A stretch of 61,145 bases of DNA. It comes from an uncultured Pelagibacteraceae bacterium (GTDB taxonomy: Bacteria; Pseudomonadota; Alphaproteobacteria; Pelagibacterales; Pelagibacteraceae). The translations under genes and the position numbers were made by a program. Shown here in pieces: positions 1-8,539 of this stretch. A model generated the notes under the pieces. It was not told where the DNA came from. It worked only from the letters and a program-made list of their open reading frames with translations, and did not search any database. The first letter of the stretch is position 1. Every line of letters starts with the position of its first letter. The DNA is taken from contig CACJWN010000007.1 in the NCBI GenBank assembly GCA_902597175.1, positions 1 through 61,145 on the forward strand. Direction: 5' to 3'.

Positions 1-225
1 AACAAGATCTATATTATTCCAATTAATCTTTTTAACCGATGATATTCTGGGTAATTTTTTTTTAATTCTTTTATCAAATAAAGAAATTTTTTTACCTAGG
101 TTTTTTGTAGCACATAAATTTATAATTTGAATCTTAGAATGTTTTGATAATAAATATATCAAATCTAAGCCGGTAAATCCCGTTGCTCCAATAACAGCAA
201 TTTTTGTTTTATTTTTTCTAAACAT
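1..225 (-). CDS. argC: N-acetyl-gamma-glutamyl-phosphate reductase, N-terminal fragment
   Basis: Only the first 75 codons lie in the window; the gene runs off its left edge. ArgC reduces N-acetylglutamyl phosphate to the semialdehyde in arginine synthesis. The N-terminus carries a Rossmann nucleotide-binding loop (IAVIGATGFTGLDL, about residues 9-22), matching the GASGYTG loop of the family. The ATG at 225 fits the usual family start. It lies 43 bases downstream of rpsI on the same strand, an arrangement familiar in alphaproteobacteria. The active-site Cys region is outside the window, so activity cannot be judged. Confidence 0.85.
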   Translation of the reverse strand, partial: MFRKNKTKIAVIGATGFTGLDLIYLLSKHSKIQIINLCATKNLGKKISLFDKRIKKKLPRISSVKKINWNNIDLV

Positions 226-268
226 AATGACTTATATCATTGTCTGAAAAATAATAAAATTTAAATGA

Positions 269-709
269 TTATCTTTTTGAAAATTGAAAGCTTCTTCTTG
301 CTTTCCTATGACCGTATTTTTTTCGTTCTACTACTCTTGAATCCCTTGTGGTTAATTTGTCTTTTTTTAAGTTCTTTTTTAGAGACTCATCATGTGCAAT
401 TAAAGCTTTTGAAATTCCCAAAATTATCGCACCTGCCTGACCAGAAAGACCACCTCCTTTAACAGAGCATTTTATATCATAGTTTGTAGTTGCTTCAGTT
501 ATTTCCAATGGTCTTGTCACAATAATTTGATGAACAGGTCTTTTAAAATATTCGTTCATTTTTAAGCCGTTCACATGAATGTTACCTGAACCTTTTTTTA
601 CCCAAACTTTAGCAATTGATCTCTTCCTTCTTCCGGTAGCATATTTGCTATCTTTAAAATTGAGCTTTATTTTATTTTGCTTTTCGCTATTGCTGCTGGC
701 GTTTTCCAT
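269..709 (-). CDS. rpsI: 30S ribosomal protein S9
   Basis: S9 sits in the head of the 30S subunit and its C-terminal tail reaches the P-site tRNA. The family signature is present: YATGRRKRSIAKVWVKKGSG near residues 23-42, the GLSGQAGAI stretch, and the basic end KKYGHRKARRSFQFSKR with the terminal KR. At 146 residues it is slightly longer than the usual 130 because of a short Asn/Ser/Lys-rich N-terminal extension. It overlaps the rplM stop by one base, so the two are translationally coupled, as in most bacteria. Confidence 0.97.
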   Translation of the reverse strand: MENASSNSEKQNKIKLNFKDSKYATGRRKRSIAKVWVKKGSGNIHVNGLKMNEYFKRPVHQIIVTRPLEITEATTNYDIKCSVKGGGLSGQAGAIILGISKALIAHDESLKKNLKKDKLTTRDSRVVERKKYGHRKARRSFQFSKR

Positions 710-1167
710 TATTTAATAATATTTCTTTTATTTTTTTTTTCAAAATCAATAGTTTTTGGTTTTTGAATTTCGTGTGGATGGTTTTCACCATTATATATTT
801 TAAGCTTTGTTAATTGTTTTTTTGCCAGTGGCCCTCCAGGCAACATTCTTTTTACAGCCAATTTTAATATTTCACTTGTTTTATTTTTTTCTTTTAATGA
901 CTCCGGCGTAGATGTCTTAATACCTCCGGGATGACCGGTATGTCTATAGTATTTTTTTTCTTTAAATTTTTTACCAGTGAATTTAATTTTGTCGATGTTA
1001 GTTACTACTACAAAGTCACCATTATCTATATGAGGATTAAAAGTAGGCTTATTTTTTCCTCTTAAAACTTTTGAAATAAAAGCTGCTAACCTGCCTACTG
1101 CGGCGTTTTCAGCGTTTATTAAATACCAATCTTTTTTAATCTCTTTCTTTTTAATAAAGGGTGTCAT
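709..1167 (-). CDS. rplM: 50S ribosomal protein L13
   Basis: L13 is an early-assembly protein of the large subunit. Diagnostic motifs are WYLINAENAAVGRLAAFISK, the NPHIDNGDFVVVTN block, YYRHTGHPGG and MLPGGPLAKKQLTKLKIY. I place the start at the ATG at 1167 rather than a TTG at 1188, because the seven extra residues have no family counterpart. The protein is then 152 residues, a little over the bacterial norm of 142 because of a Lys/Asn-rich C-terminal tail. First gene of the rplM-rpsI pair; about 40 bases separate it from ctaA upstream. Confidence 0.96.
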   Translation of the reverse strand: MTPFIKKKEIKKDWYLINAENAAVGRLAAFISKVLRGKNKPTFNPHIDNGDFVVVTNIDKIKFTGKKFKEKKYYRHTGHPGGIKTSTPESLKEKNKTSEILKLAVKRMLPGGPLAKKQLTKLKIYNGENHPHEIQKPKTIDFEKKNKRNIIK

Positions 1168-1209
1168 GACAATGGGCGATAAATACAAAGAATAATAAAT
1201 AAAGTCAAT

Positions 1210-2235
1210 TTATTTTATGTAGGAATAATAAAGATTTATAGCAGTAAAAACCAAAAGTACACTAGTTATTTGATGACCAGAGGCAAGATATATATTCAAT
1301 CCGCTAGTTAGAGTTAATATACCTAATGTAATTTGAAGTAATAAAAAAAATAAAACCAGAAAAATTGGCTTATACAACTTTATCATACTAAATCTAAGGA
1401 CAAAAAAGCCTAAAGTTAAAATATATAATGTAAGAAAGTATGCTAAATTTCTATGATAAAATTGTAATAGTGAATGATTTTCAAAATTAATTAAATTTTT
1501 TAATTCAGTAAAAATTAAATCATTTGGTAAATACGTGTAACCCATTAAAGGCCATGTTTGGTAAATCTTTCCAGCATCCAGTCCTGACACAAAAGCTCCT
1601 AATATTATTTGAAAATAAATAAATAATATTAACAACAAAAAAGGAGCATTTGTTTTTGTTACTATAAAAAACCTAAGATTAGTATTGTTTCTTAAGTTTA
1701 ATAGTAACCAGAAAATTATTGATATAATAATAAATGCAATAGTTAAATGTAGAGATAATCTATAATGGCTTACAGTAACATCGTTAACTAATCCACTTTT
1801 AACCATGTACCAACCTACTACTCCTTGCGTTATAATAAGAAATAAAATTGTATAACAAGGCAGGAAATAATTTTTATGGATTTTCTTTTTAATATGAAAG
1901 TATATTAATGGTAAAAGAAAAAATATTCCTATAATCCTGCCTAAAACTCTGTGAAAATATTCCCAATAAAAAATAACCTTAAATTCTTGTAGAGACATAT
2001 TTGAGTTTAAAATTTTATATTGAGGTATTTTTTTATATAAATTGAAATAATTATCCCAGGACTCATTGCTTAGTGGAGGCAAAATTCCTTTAAATAATTC
2101 CCATTCTGTTATCGATAAACCAGAGTCTGTAAGTCTTGTTAAACCTCCTATAATTATAGTGGCAAAAACAAGTACTAATGTTCCGATTAGCCAATAGGTA
2201 AACAAATTACTTACTTTTTTGTCGTGTGAGTACAT
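1210..2235 (-). CDS. ctaA: heme A synthase (Cox15/CtaA family)
   Basis: This integral membrane enzyme oxidises the C8 methyl of heme O to the formyl group of heme A for cytochrome c oxidase. The 341 residues form about eight hydrophobic helices. Family features are GGLTRLTDSGLSITEWELFKG near residues 30-50, the EYFHRVLGR helix, a second histidine in SHYRLSLHLTIAF, and the C-terminal pair HRNLAYF and SGHQITSVLL, the expected heme-ligand histidines. It is divergent from the chorismate mutase gene across a 51-base, almost pure A+T spacer and may share a transcript with rplM-rpsI downstream. Confidence 0.93.
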   Translation of the reverse strand: MYSHDKKVSNLFTYWLIGTLVLVFATIIIGGLTRLTDSGLSITEWELFKGILPPLSNESWDNYFNLYKKIPQYKILNSNMSLQEFKVIFYWEYFHRVLGRIIGIFFLLPLIYFHIKKKIHKNYFLPCYTILFLIITQGVVGWYMVKSGLVNDVTVSHYRLSLHLTIAFIIISIIFWLLLNLRNNTNLRFFIVTKTNAPFLLLILFIYFQIILGAFVSGLDAGKIYQTWPLMGYTYLPNDLIFTELKNLINFENHSLLQFYHRNLAYFLTLYILTLGFFVLRFSMIKLYKPIFLVLFFLLLQITLGILTLTSGLNIYLASGHQITSVLLVFTAINLYYSYIK

Positions 2236-2286
2236 TTATTTTAATATATATATATTTTTATAAATCAAAAAATAAATAATGTCGCT

Positions 2287-2568
2287 ATGTTAAACAAAAA
2301 TATTTTAAAGATTAGAAAAAAACTAGATACACTTGACAATCATTTATTAAATTTAATTAAGAAAAGAGAATATTTAGTAAAACAAGTATTAAAAAATAAA
2401 AAGTATAAGAAAGATATTGTAGACAAAAAGAGAATTGCAGTCATAATTAAAAATATTAAAAAAAAATCAATTTCGAAAAAAATAGATACTAAAATTACCA
2501 AAACAATTTGGATATCTATGATTAAAGCCTTTATTGAGTATGAATATAGAAATTTTAAGAAAAAATAA
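2287..2568 (+). CDS. chorismate mutase, AroQ type, small monofunctional
   Basis: A 93-residue all-helical protein that fits the AroQ chorismate mutase fold, which converts chorismate to prephenate for Phe and Tyr synthesis. The pattern IRKKLDTLDNHLLNLIKKRE (residues 9-28) matches the first-helix signature with the active-site Arg and the LD.LD.xLL spacing. KK..DIVDKKRIAVII carries the second basic cluster. It is very lysine-rich and has no fused dehydratase or DAHP synthase domain. It stands alone and abuts rpmG tail to tail with no spacer. The family call rests on motifs; the helix-rich, Lys-rich make-up leaves some doubt. Confidence 0.75.
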   Translation: MLNKNILKIRKKLDTLDNHLLNLIKKREYLVKQVLKNKKYKKDIVDKKRIAVIIKNIKKKSISKKIDTKITKTIWISMIKAFIEYEYRNFKKK

Positions 2569-2760
2569 TTATTTGCTATGAGGTGGCAGTTTTTTTTCTA
2601 CAAAGATCTCATGCTTTCTTGTATTCGGATTATATTTTTTTAATTTAAGTTTTTCTTTAGCCTTTTCGCCCTTTGTAGGTTTTTTTGCATAATAGATAAA
2701 TTTACTGTCAGGATTACTTTCGGGTACCAACCTTACTTTAATATGCGTCTTTTTTGCCAT
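2569..2760 (-). CDS. rpmG: 50S ribosomal protein L33
   Basis: A 63-residue basic protein. L33 lies near the E site of the large subunit. The pattern AKKTHIKVRLV at the N-terminus and LKLKKYNPNTRKHEIFVEKKL near the end match the zinc-free form: there are no cysteines at all. A short insertion (KPTKGEKAKEK) makes it longer than the usual 50-55 residues. Its start overlaps the 3' end of the merR-like gene by 23 bases. Confidence 0.93.
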   Translation of the reverse strand: MAKKTHIKVRLVPESNPDSKFIYYAKKPTKGEKAKEKLKLKKYNPNTRKHEIFVEKKLPPHSK

Positions 2761-3118
2761 ATGTTTTTTTTAATTTTTTTATTTTTTCTAAAATAATTTT
2801 ACTTTTGTCTTTTATGTTATTTTTATAAATATCAGCACTTAAACCATCTAATTCGCTGTAGTCAAGTTTTTTATTTGAACTTAAAATTTTTTTTACACCT
2901 TTTATAGTCATGCCATAATCTTTGAGAAGTGTTTTGATAAATTTTATGATATTAACTTGATCAGTAGAGTAATATCTTCGTTTATTAATTATCTTTGGAT
3001 TTATTTGCTTAAATTCCTTTTCCCAGTATCTTAATATATAATTTGATGATTTATTTTTACTTGAGTTAATCAATCCTAATTTCTTAGAAAGTTCGCTTAT
3101 TGTTAATAGCTTACTCAT
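2738..3118 (-). CDS. MerR-family transcriptional regulator downstream of ihfA
   Basis: A 126-residue protein with a MerR winged helix-turn-helix at residues 5-65 (TISELSKKLGL, then LRYWEKEFKQINP and RRYYSTDQVNIIKFIKTLL), a dimerisation helix (GMTIKGVKKIL) and a Lys-rich tail. It lacks the cysteines of metal sensors. Alphaproteobacteria usually carry a MerR homologue directly after ihfA, which is the position here (one base after the ihfA stop). Target genes are unknown; the family normally binds between -35 and -10 elements with 19-20 base spacers. Confidence 0.88.
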   Translation of the reverse strand: MSKLLTISELSKKLGLINSSKNKSSNYILRYWEKEFKQINPKIINKRRYYSTDQVNIIKFIKTLLKDYGMTIKGVKKILSSNKKLDYSELDGLSADIYKNNIKDKSKIILEKIKKLKKTYGKKDAY

Positions 3119-3119
3119 T

Positions 3120-3407
3120 CTATGCGTTTAAAACTTTATCTAAATTTTTAGATACGACAAATCTAATTGATTTTCTTTTGCTTATTAAAAACTCTTCTTT
3201 AGTTTTCGGGTTTCTACCAATTCTTTCATTCTTTTTGGACAATTTAAATGTGCCTATATTTTTAAAAACTAATTCGTTGTTTTTTATCATTTCTGTACAT
3301 ATTATTAATAAATCGTCGACTATTTTCTTTGAGATCGAAATTGGAAAACCAGTTTTGTTATTAATATCTTTGGAGAAATCAATTTTTGTAATGTTATTGC
3401 TTTTCAT
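3120..3407 (-). CDS. ihfA: integration host factor subunit alpha
   Basis: A 95-residue HU/IHF-fold protein. IHF bends DNA sharply in recombination and transcription. The beta-arm motif IGRNPKTKEEFLISKRKS carries the intercalating proline (RNPKT) of the family, and KNIGTFKLSKKNERIGRNP matches the core signature. Alpha rather than beta or HU is inferred from its place between plsX and a MerR gene, the standard alphaproteobacterial ihfA location. The start overlaps the plsX end by 14 bases; fabH, which normally separates plsX from ihfA, is absent here. Confidence 0.88.
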   Translation of the reverse strand: MKSNNITKIDFSKDINNKTGFPISISKKIVDDLLIICTEMIKNNELVFKNIGTFKLSKKNERIGRNPKTKEEFLISKRKSIRFVVSKNLDKVLNA

Positions 3408-4434
3408 TATCTAAATGATCTAAATTATTTCGTATTTGATCTAACAGATTACCTTTAACTATTTTGTAGCATAAATTTATTGAGTGATAAAATCCTATTG
3501 CATCAGTTCCCCCATGACTTTTTACAACAGGTCCATTTAGGCCTAAAAAAATTGCTCCATTATATTTTCTTGGATCTAATTTATTTTTAAATTTTTTTAA
3601 TGCAAAATATGAAAAGATTAACGAAATTTTAGTTAAAATATTCGAGGTAAGTGATTTTTTTAGGTTATCAGTAATAAACTTTGCTGTTCCTTCTGCAGTT
3701 TTTAAAGCTACATTTCCAGTAAAACCATCAGTTACGATTACATTTGTGTCGCCATCCATTATTTTATTTCCCTCTATATAACCTTTAAATATAAAATTAT
3801 TCTCGTCACTTAAATCATTTAACTTTCTATAAGCTTTTTTTAAAATTTCGGTTCCTTTTATTTCTTCTGAACCAACATTTAGTAAAGATACTAAAGGTTT
3901 ATCATGAGGGTATAGTGATTTATATAAAGCGGAACCAAGCTCCGCAAACTCAACAAGATTATCATCATTGCATTCTATATTTGCACCAAGATCAAGCACA
4001 ACATTCATTCCATTTCTATTAGGCCAAAGTCCCGCTAACGCAGGTTTGCTTAATTGACTCATCATTTTTAAAATCATTCTTGAAATAACTAGTAAAACTC
4101 CCGTATTGCCTGCTGATAAACTTATATCAGCATCACCTTCTTTCTGGGAATGAATACAATTCCACATGCTAGTATTTTTTGAGTTTTTTACTGCAGTTAA
4201 TGGAGTCTCATCATCTGAAACTTCAGAATCAGAATGTACAACCTTTATAAATTCCTTTGAAATAGAAAATTTATTTAATTCAGGCTCAATTTTATTTTTG
4301 TCACCGTAGAGATTAATAAAAAAATCTTTTTTTTGAATATTCTTTTTTAAAAATATTGATAGACCTTCAATAGTTTTATTCGGTGAGTTATCCCCGCCCA
4401 TTGCATCAATTGCAATAGTAATCTTTTTTTCCAT
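3394..4434 (-). CDS. plsX: phosphate acyltransferase PlsX
   Basis: PlsX makes acyl-phosphate from acyl-ACP, the donor for PlsY in phosphatidic acid synthesis; plsY is also in this window (38.9 kb). The 346 residues begin with ITIAIDAMGGDNSPNKTIEG and carry ISLSAGNTGVLL, LDLGANIECND and VIVTDGFTGNVALK, all family blocks. Length is normal. There is no clear Shine-Dalgarno sequence before the ATG. It follows rpmF by 9 bases, the classic rpmF-plsX pairing, and runs into ihfA. Confidence 0.96.
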   Translation of the reverse strand: MEKKITIAIDAMGGDNSPNKTIEGLSIFLKKNIQKKDFFINLYGDKNKIEPELNKFSISKEFIKVVHSDSEVSDDETPLTAVKNSKNTSMWNCIHSQKEGDADISLSAGNTGVLLVISRMILKMMSQLSKPALAGLWPNRNGMNVVLDLGANIECNDDNLVEFAELGSALYKSLYPHDKPLVSLLNVGSEEIKGTEILKKAYRKLNDLSDENNFIFKGYIEGNKIMDGDTNVIVTDGFTGNVALKTAEGTAKFITDNLKKSLTSNILTKISLIFSYFALKKFKNKLDPRKYNGAIFLGLNGPVVKSHGGTDAIGFYHSINLCYKIVKGNLLDQIRNNLDHLDNEKQ

Positions 4435-4443
4435 AAATAATTA

Positions 4444-4617
4444 TTAAATATCTAAGATTTTCTTCCCGTTATAATAGCCAGATTTTAGGTCAATGTGGTG
4501 CGATAGTCTGTACTCACCACTTTTTTTATCTTCTACGATATTTAAAGAGGAAATCTTATGATGAGATCTTCTCATCTTTTTTTTTGAAATTGAAGTTTTT
4601 CTTTTAGGTACAGCCAT
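4444..4617 (-). CDS. rpmF: 50S ribosomal protein L32
   Basis: Short gene of 57 codons, translated by hand from the minus strand: it begins [20 protein letters not shown] and ends [11 protein letters not shown]. The MAVPKRKTS start and the R.SHH motif are diagnostic for L32. No cysteines, so the zinc-free form. It overlaps the 3' end of the bc1 chaperone gene by 14 bases. In most alphaproteobacteria a DUF177 (YceD-like) gene sits just upstream; here it is missing. Confidence 0.95.
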   Translation of the reverse strand: MAVPKRKTSISKKKMRRSHHKISSLNIVEDKKSGEYRLSHHIDLKSGYYNGKKILDI

Positions 4618-5095
4618 AATCTTTAAATTTTATCGCCTCTCTTATCATATTTTCAAGAGATAATTCAAAACAAAATTTGTAAAAATCATTTAAATATCTT
4701 TCAAAATTCAAGTATTTTTGTGAATCTTCATCATTTAATTGATTAAAGTACTTAATAATCAAATTTTTATTTATTTTGAATGAATCTTTTTCAAAAAGAC
4801 TAATTTTGAGCAATATATCATATAAAATCTTATTTAAATCTTTCATCTTCTTATTTACAGCAACATCTCCATAACCAAGCTCTCTTAAATTGTTTTCAAT
4901 ATTAAAAAATAATGAGTCATAAGATTTTTGATCAAATTTTTTTCCTTTTCTTTTAAAAATTATCATCATTATAGAAAAGTGGATAAACATTAGATAAATT
5001 CTAGTCTCAAAAGTATCATTTAATTTTATTTTGTTGTAAAAAAAGAGATTCCTGGATAATGTCAGTAGTGTATTATACAGTTCATTAATATGCAT
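4604..5095 (-). CDS. ubiquinol-cytochrome c chaperone family protein
   Basis: A 163-residue protein resembling the CBP3/UQCC1 family, which assists assembly of cytochrome b into complex III. Visible family features are the N-terminal [41 protein letters not shown], then [24 protein letters not shown]. The start at 5095 is firm: the codon just upstream is an in-frame TAA, and a later start would lose the conserved N-terminus. That ATG is the complement of the bamE start codon, so the divergent genes share the hexamer ATGCAT. The pairing with bamE is conserved in alphaproteobacteria. Confidence 0.82.
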   Translation of the reverse strand: MHINELYNTLLTLSRNLFFYNKIKLNDTFETRIYLMFIHFSIMMIIFKRKGKKFDQKSYDSLFFNIENNLRELGYGDVAVNKKMKDLNKILYDILLKISLFEKDSFKINKNLIIKYFNQLNDEDSQKYLNFERYLNDFYKFCFELSLENMIREAIKFKDYGCT

Positions 5096-5554
5096 TTAAA
5101 AAAATTTTATTTTAATTCAGTTTATATTTTAAGTTTTTTCATTATTTTGCTTGGGTGTCAATTAAAAGAACCGCAGCAGAATCATGGAATTTTATTTTTA
5201 GAAAATAGATCGGCAAAACTTCAAATAGATACAACAAATCAAAATGATGTTTTAAAAGATATTGGTCAACCTCATACAAAATCTATAAACGATGAAAATG
5301 AATGGATTTTTATAGAAAGAACGATCACTAAAGGGGAATTTCATAAATTAGGAAAAAATATTTTAAAAGAAAGCAATGTATTAGTCCTCAAATTTGATAA
5401 ATACGGAATTTTAAAAGAAAAAACATTTTTAACAAAGGAAGATATAAAAAAATTAGCTTTTTCTGACATGGAAACATCAAATGAATTATCGCAAAAAAGT
5501 TTTGTTCAAAAATTTTTAACAAGTTTAAGAGATAAAATGTATAAAAAAAAATAA
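5090..5554 (+). CDS. bamE: outer membrane assembly lipoprotein, BamE/SmpA family
   Basis: A 154-residue lipoprotein expected to be part of the BAM complex that inserts beta-barrel proteins. The signal peptide ends in a lipobox, ILLGC (Cys about residue 22). The SmpA/OmlA domain follows: LQIDTTNQNDVLKDIGQPHT matches the family's helix plus the G.P turn, then EWIFIERT and VLVLKFDKYGILKE strands. No Shine-Dalgarno sequence precedes the ATG, which lies inside the start region of the divergent bc1 chaperone gene. It ends 5 bases from the hppA stop on the other strand. Confidence 0.87.
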   Translation: MHLKKFYFNSVYILSFFIILLGCQLKEPQQNHGILFLENRSAKLQIDTTNQNDVLKDIGQPHTKSINDENEWIFIERTITKGEFHKLGKNILKESNVLVLKFDKYGILKEKTFLTKEDIKKLAFSDMETSNELSQKSFVQKFLTSLRDKMYKKK

Positions 5555-5559
5555 TGTTT

Positions 5560-7665
5560 CTAATGAGCTATTACAGCTAAAAGAAGTAAAGCTACAATAT
5601 TAGTAATTTTAATCATTGGGTTTACCGCTGGTCCTGCGGTGTCTTTATAGGGGTCGCCAACAGTATCACCAGTAACCGCAGATTTATGCGCTTCGGACCC
5701 TTTGCCTCCAAAATTTCCATCTTCAATGTACTTTTTGGCATTATCCCAAGCCCCTCCTCCAGCAGTCATCGATACTGCCACAAATAAACCTGTTACAATA
5801 ACTCCTAATAGCATTGCCCCAAGCGAGGATAAAGCTGCTTCCATTCCTCCAATTTGCAAAATAATAAAATATAAAATTATTGGAGATAACACGGGAAGTA
5901 GAGACGGAATAATCATCTCTTTAATTGCTGCTTTAGTTAATAAGTCGACCAATTTACCATAATCAGGCTTCCTTTTTCCTTTCATGATACCAGGAATTTT
6001 TTTAAACTGACGTCTTACTTCTATTACTACTGCTCCACCAGCTCTGCCTACTGCTTGCATACCCATAGAACCAAATAAATAAGGCAACATCCCTCCAATT
6101 AAGAGACCAGCTACAACAAATGGATTAGATAAGTCAAAAGTTACATTTACTCCCGCTAAAGCCGAGTCTTTAACATTAGAAAAATATTTTATGTCTTCTG
6201 TGTAAGCTGCAAAAAGAACTAGCGCTCCTAGACCCGCCGATCCTATGGCATATCCTTTTGTCACTGCTTTAGTCGTATTACCTACAGCATCAAGAGCATC
6301 AGTGGTTTTTCTAACATTCTTTGGTAACTTTGACATTTCAGCTATTCCTCCGGCATTGTCTGTAACTGGACCGTATGCATCTAAAGCAACAACCATTCCA
6401 GTTAAGGCAAGCATTGCAGTAACTGCAATAGCAATACCGTAAAGCCCAGCCAAACTGTTGGTATATAAAATACCAGCTACAATTATAAGAGCTGGAATAG
6501 CAGTAGCTTCCATTGAAATTGCTAACCCTTGTATGACGTTTGTTCCATGTCCTGTAGTTGATGATTTTGCTACTGTTTTCACCGGCCTATAATTTGTACC
6601 AGTGTAATATTCCGTTACCCAAATTAATAAACCTGTAATCACAAACCCCACAACGCCGCAAATATATAGATCTAATCCTGAAAAATTGGCACCAGCATTA
6701 TTAGTATATTCTTTTGATAAACCAATTAATGAATCTGTTACTGGGTACATAACTAATAAAGATGATATTGCTGTTACTATAAATCCTTTGTACAAAGCTC
6801 CCATAATATTTTTACTTTTTCCTAACTTTACAAACCAAGTTCCTATTATTGATGTAATAATACATGCTCCACCAATAGCTAGCGGGTAGATCATTAAATT
6901 GTGGTCAAGAGGTGAAAATATTGATGCTAGAACCATTGTTGCAACTATTGTCACTGCATATGTTTCAAATAAATCTGCAGCCATTCCAGCACAATCTCCT
7001 ACGTTATCTCCGACGTTGTCTGCTATGACAGCTGGATTTCTTGGATCATCTTCTGGTATTCCAGCTTCAACTTTTCCAACTAAATCAGCACCAACATCAG
7101 CACCTTTTGTAAAAATTCCACCACCTAGCCTCGCAAAAATTGAAATTAAAGACGCCCCAAATCCAAGAGCGACTAAAGCATTTATGATCTCTCTGTTATC
7201 AACATTAAGATTTATTAGTATAATATAATATATTGTAATTGCTAATAAAGCCAAACCAGCAACCAATAAACCAGTGATTGCGCCTGACTTAAAAGCGATT
7301 GTTAAACCAGATTGTAAACTCAGTCTAGAAGCTTCAGCAGTTCTTACGTTAGCTTGAACAGAGATAAGCATGCCAACATAACCAGCCACACCAGATAAAA
7401 ACGCTCCTATAAAGTATCCTAAACCAACTAAGTAGCTAAAAAAATAGGTTACGATAGCCAATACTATGATACCTACTAATGCAATAGTTTTATACTGTCT
7501 ATTTAAATATGCTTTAGCTCCAATTTGTATTGCTTCTGCAATTTCTTGCATTTTAGAATTACCAGGACTAGAGGACATTATTTGACCAGATAGTAGATAG
7601 CTGTAAGCCACAGCTAATATTCCAGTAAAAGATATTAAATAAAGGAGTTCTAAAAAATTTGTCAT
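5560..7665 (-). CDS. hppA: K+-independent proton-translocating pyrophosphatase
   Basis: Membrane-bound pyrophosphatase of 701 residues and about 16 helices that uses PPi hydrolysis to pump protons, recovering energy from biosynthetic PPi. Substrate-site motifs are complete: [20 protein letters not shown] (181-200), [19 protein letters not shown] (206-224), and the C-terminal [15 protein letters not shown] block. The motif GNTTKA (462-467) has Lys where K+-dependent enzymes have Ala, which by family knowledge marks the potassium-independent H+-pumping subclass. Monocistronic by layout, with a 69-base spacer from nusB. Confidence 0.96.
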   Translation of the reverse strand: MTNFLELLYLISFTGILAVAYSYLLSGQIMSSSPGNSKMQEIAEAIQIGAKAYLNRQYKTIALVGIIVLAIVTYFFSYLVGLGYFIGAFLSGVAGYVGMLISVQANVRTAEASRLSLQSGLTIAFKSGAITGLLVAGLALLAITIYYIILINLNVDNREIINALVALGFGASLISIFARLGGGIFTKGADVGADLVGKVEAGIPEDDPRNPAVIADNVGDNVGDCAGMAADLFETYAVTIVATMVLASIFSPLDHNLMIYPLAIGGACIITSIIGTWFVKLGKSKNIMGALYKGFIVTAISSLLVMYPVTDSLIGLSKEYTNNAGANFSGLDLYICGVVGFVITGLLIWVTEYYTGTNYRPVKTVAKSSTTGHGTNVIQGLAISMEATAIPALIIVAGILYTNSLAGLYGIAIAVTAMLALTGMVVALDAYGPVTDNAGGIAEMSKLPKNVRKTTDALDAVGNTTKAVTKGYAIGSAGLGALVLFAAYTEDIKYFSNVKDSALAGVNVTFDLSNPFVVAGLLIGGMLPYLFGSMGMQAVGRAGGAVVIEVRRQFKKIPGIMKGKRKPDYGKLVDLLTKAAIKEMIIPSLLPVLSPIILYFIILQIGGMEAALSSLGAMLLGVIVTGLFVAVSMTAGGGAWDNAKKYIEDGNFGGKGSEAHKSAVTGDTVGDPYKDTAGPAVNPMIKITNIVALLLLAVIAH

Positions 7666-7734
7666 TATAATAGTCGGATAAATGCCAAAAAAGTGTTAAA
7701 AACGCAAGCTAAACTTAATGTAATTTTGTATAAT

Positions 7735-8136
7735 TTACTCATCTTTTCTTATTTCTTTAGCCAATTTATCTAAAATAGCATTTAAATAACCAATTTGAAC
7801 TTTCTCCAAAAAGTACTCAGAGGCTAATAAATATTCACTTATAATGACTTTTTTAGGATTATTGTGTTTAAATAATAATTCAAAAACAGCAGCAAATAAT
7901 ATTATTTTTAATAATTTGTCAGTTTTCTTTAAGTCAATGTCTGTTTTTAAATAATTGTTAACTGTTTCTTCAATTAGGTCTGATCTTTCTAAAGTTCCAG
8001 TTACAACGTCTTTGATAAACTTTTTGTATTGATTTTTTGGAAACTCAATAATTGTATTTTTATTCATTAAAGAATTATAAATTTTTTGAATTATCTTAAT
8101 TCTTGGGGATGGATTTTTAAACTTTTTTTGGTCCAT
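7735..8136 (-). CDS. nusB: transcription antitermination factor NusB
   Basis: A 133-residue helical RNA-binding protein that, with S10 (NusE), drives antitermination on rRNA operons. It shows the two-half NusB helical layout and the C-terminal block ILFAAVFELLFKHNNPKKVIISEYL, like the family's LR.AxyEL....p.kVvInEavelAk signature. The far N-terminus is Lys-rich. It overlaps ribH by 20 bases and ends the glyA-nrdR-rib operon, the usual place in proteobacteria. Confidence 0.9.
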   Translation of the reverse strand: MDQKKFKNPSPRIKIIQKIYNSLMNKNTIIEFPKNQYKKFIKDVVTGTLERSDLIEETVNNYLKTDIDLKKTDKLLKIILFAAVFELLFKHNNPKKVIISEYLLASEYFLEKVQIGYLNAILDKLAKEIRKDE

Positions 8137-8539
8137 TTTTTAAAATAGACAAAACTGCTTTTGCAGCTTCAGATCCTTTATTTTGTTTTTTGGATTTTTT
8201 AATTCCACATCTTTCGTAAGCTTGTTTTGAATTTAGCGCAGTAATAATACCATTTCCAATAGGTTTATTATAAGTTACAGATAATGACATTATAGCATTA
8301 AAAGTTGCTTTACATATTAAGTCAAAATGAGGTGTTTGGCCTTTAATAACGCACCCTAAAGCAATAAATCCATCATACTTGTTAGAATATTTACTAATAG
8401 CCACAGGTATTTCAAAAACACCTGGAACTTCTATTACACTAACTTTTGTTTTATTTCTTAATAATTTGATAGATTGTTGTGCTAGTTTATTTGATATCAG
8501 ATTATAATAATTAGCTTTTACAATTAATATTTTTTTCAT
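8117..8539 (-). CDS. ribH: 6,7-dimethyl-8-ribityllumazine synthase
   Basis: RibH condenses the ribityl-amino-uracil with dihydroxybutanone phosphate, the penultimate step to riboflavin. Of 140 residues, VPGVFEIPVAISKY, FIALGCVIKGQTPHFDLICKA (with the catalytic-type His of TPHFD) and the NGIITALNSKQAYERCG segment are family hallmarks. Length is close to the 140-160 norm. Four-base overlap with ribBA upstream and 20-base overlap with nusB downstream imply one transcript. Confidence 0.95.
   Translation of the reverse strand: MKKILIVKANYYNLISNKLAQQSIKLLRNKTKVSVIEVPGVFEIPVAISKYSNKYDGFIALGCVIKGQTPHFDLICKATFNAIMSLSVTYNKPIGNGIITALNSKQAYERCGIKKSKKQNKGSEAAKAVLSILKNGPKKV

Noticed and set aside
6899-7228. 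109-codon open frame on the plus strand inside hppA
   Set aside because: Antisense shadow of a strongly conserved membrane gene; Ala/Pro/Ser-rich translation with no domain and no ribosome binding site.
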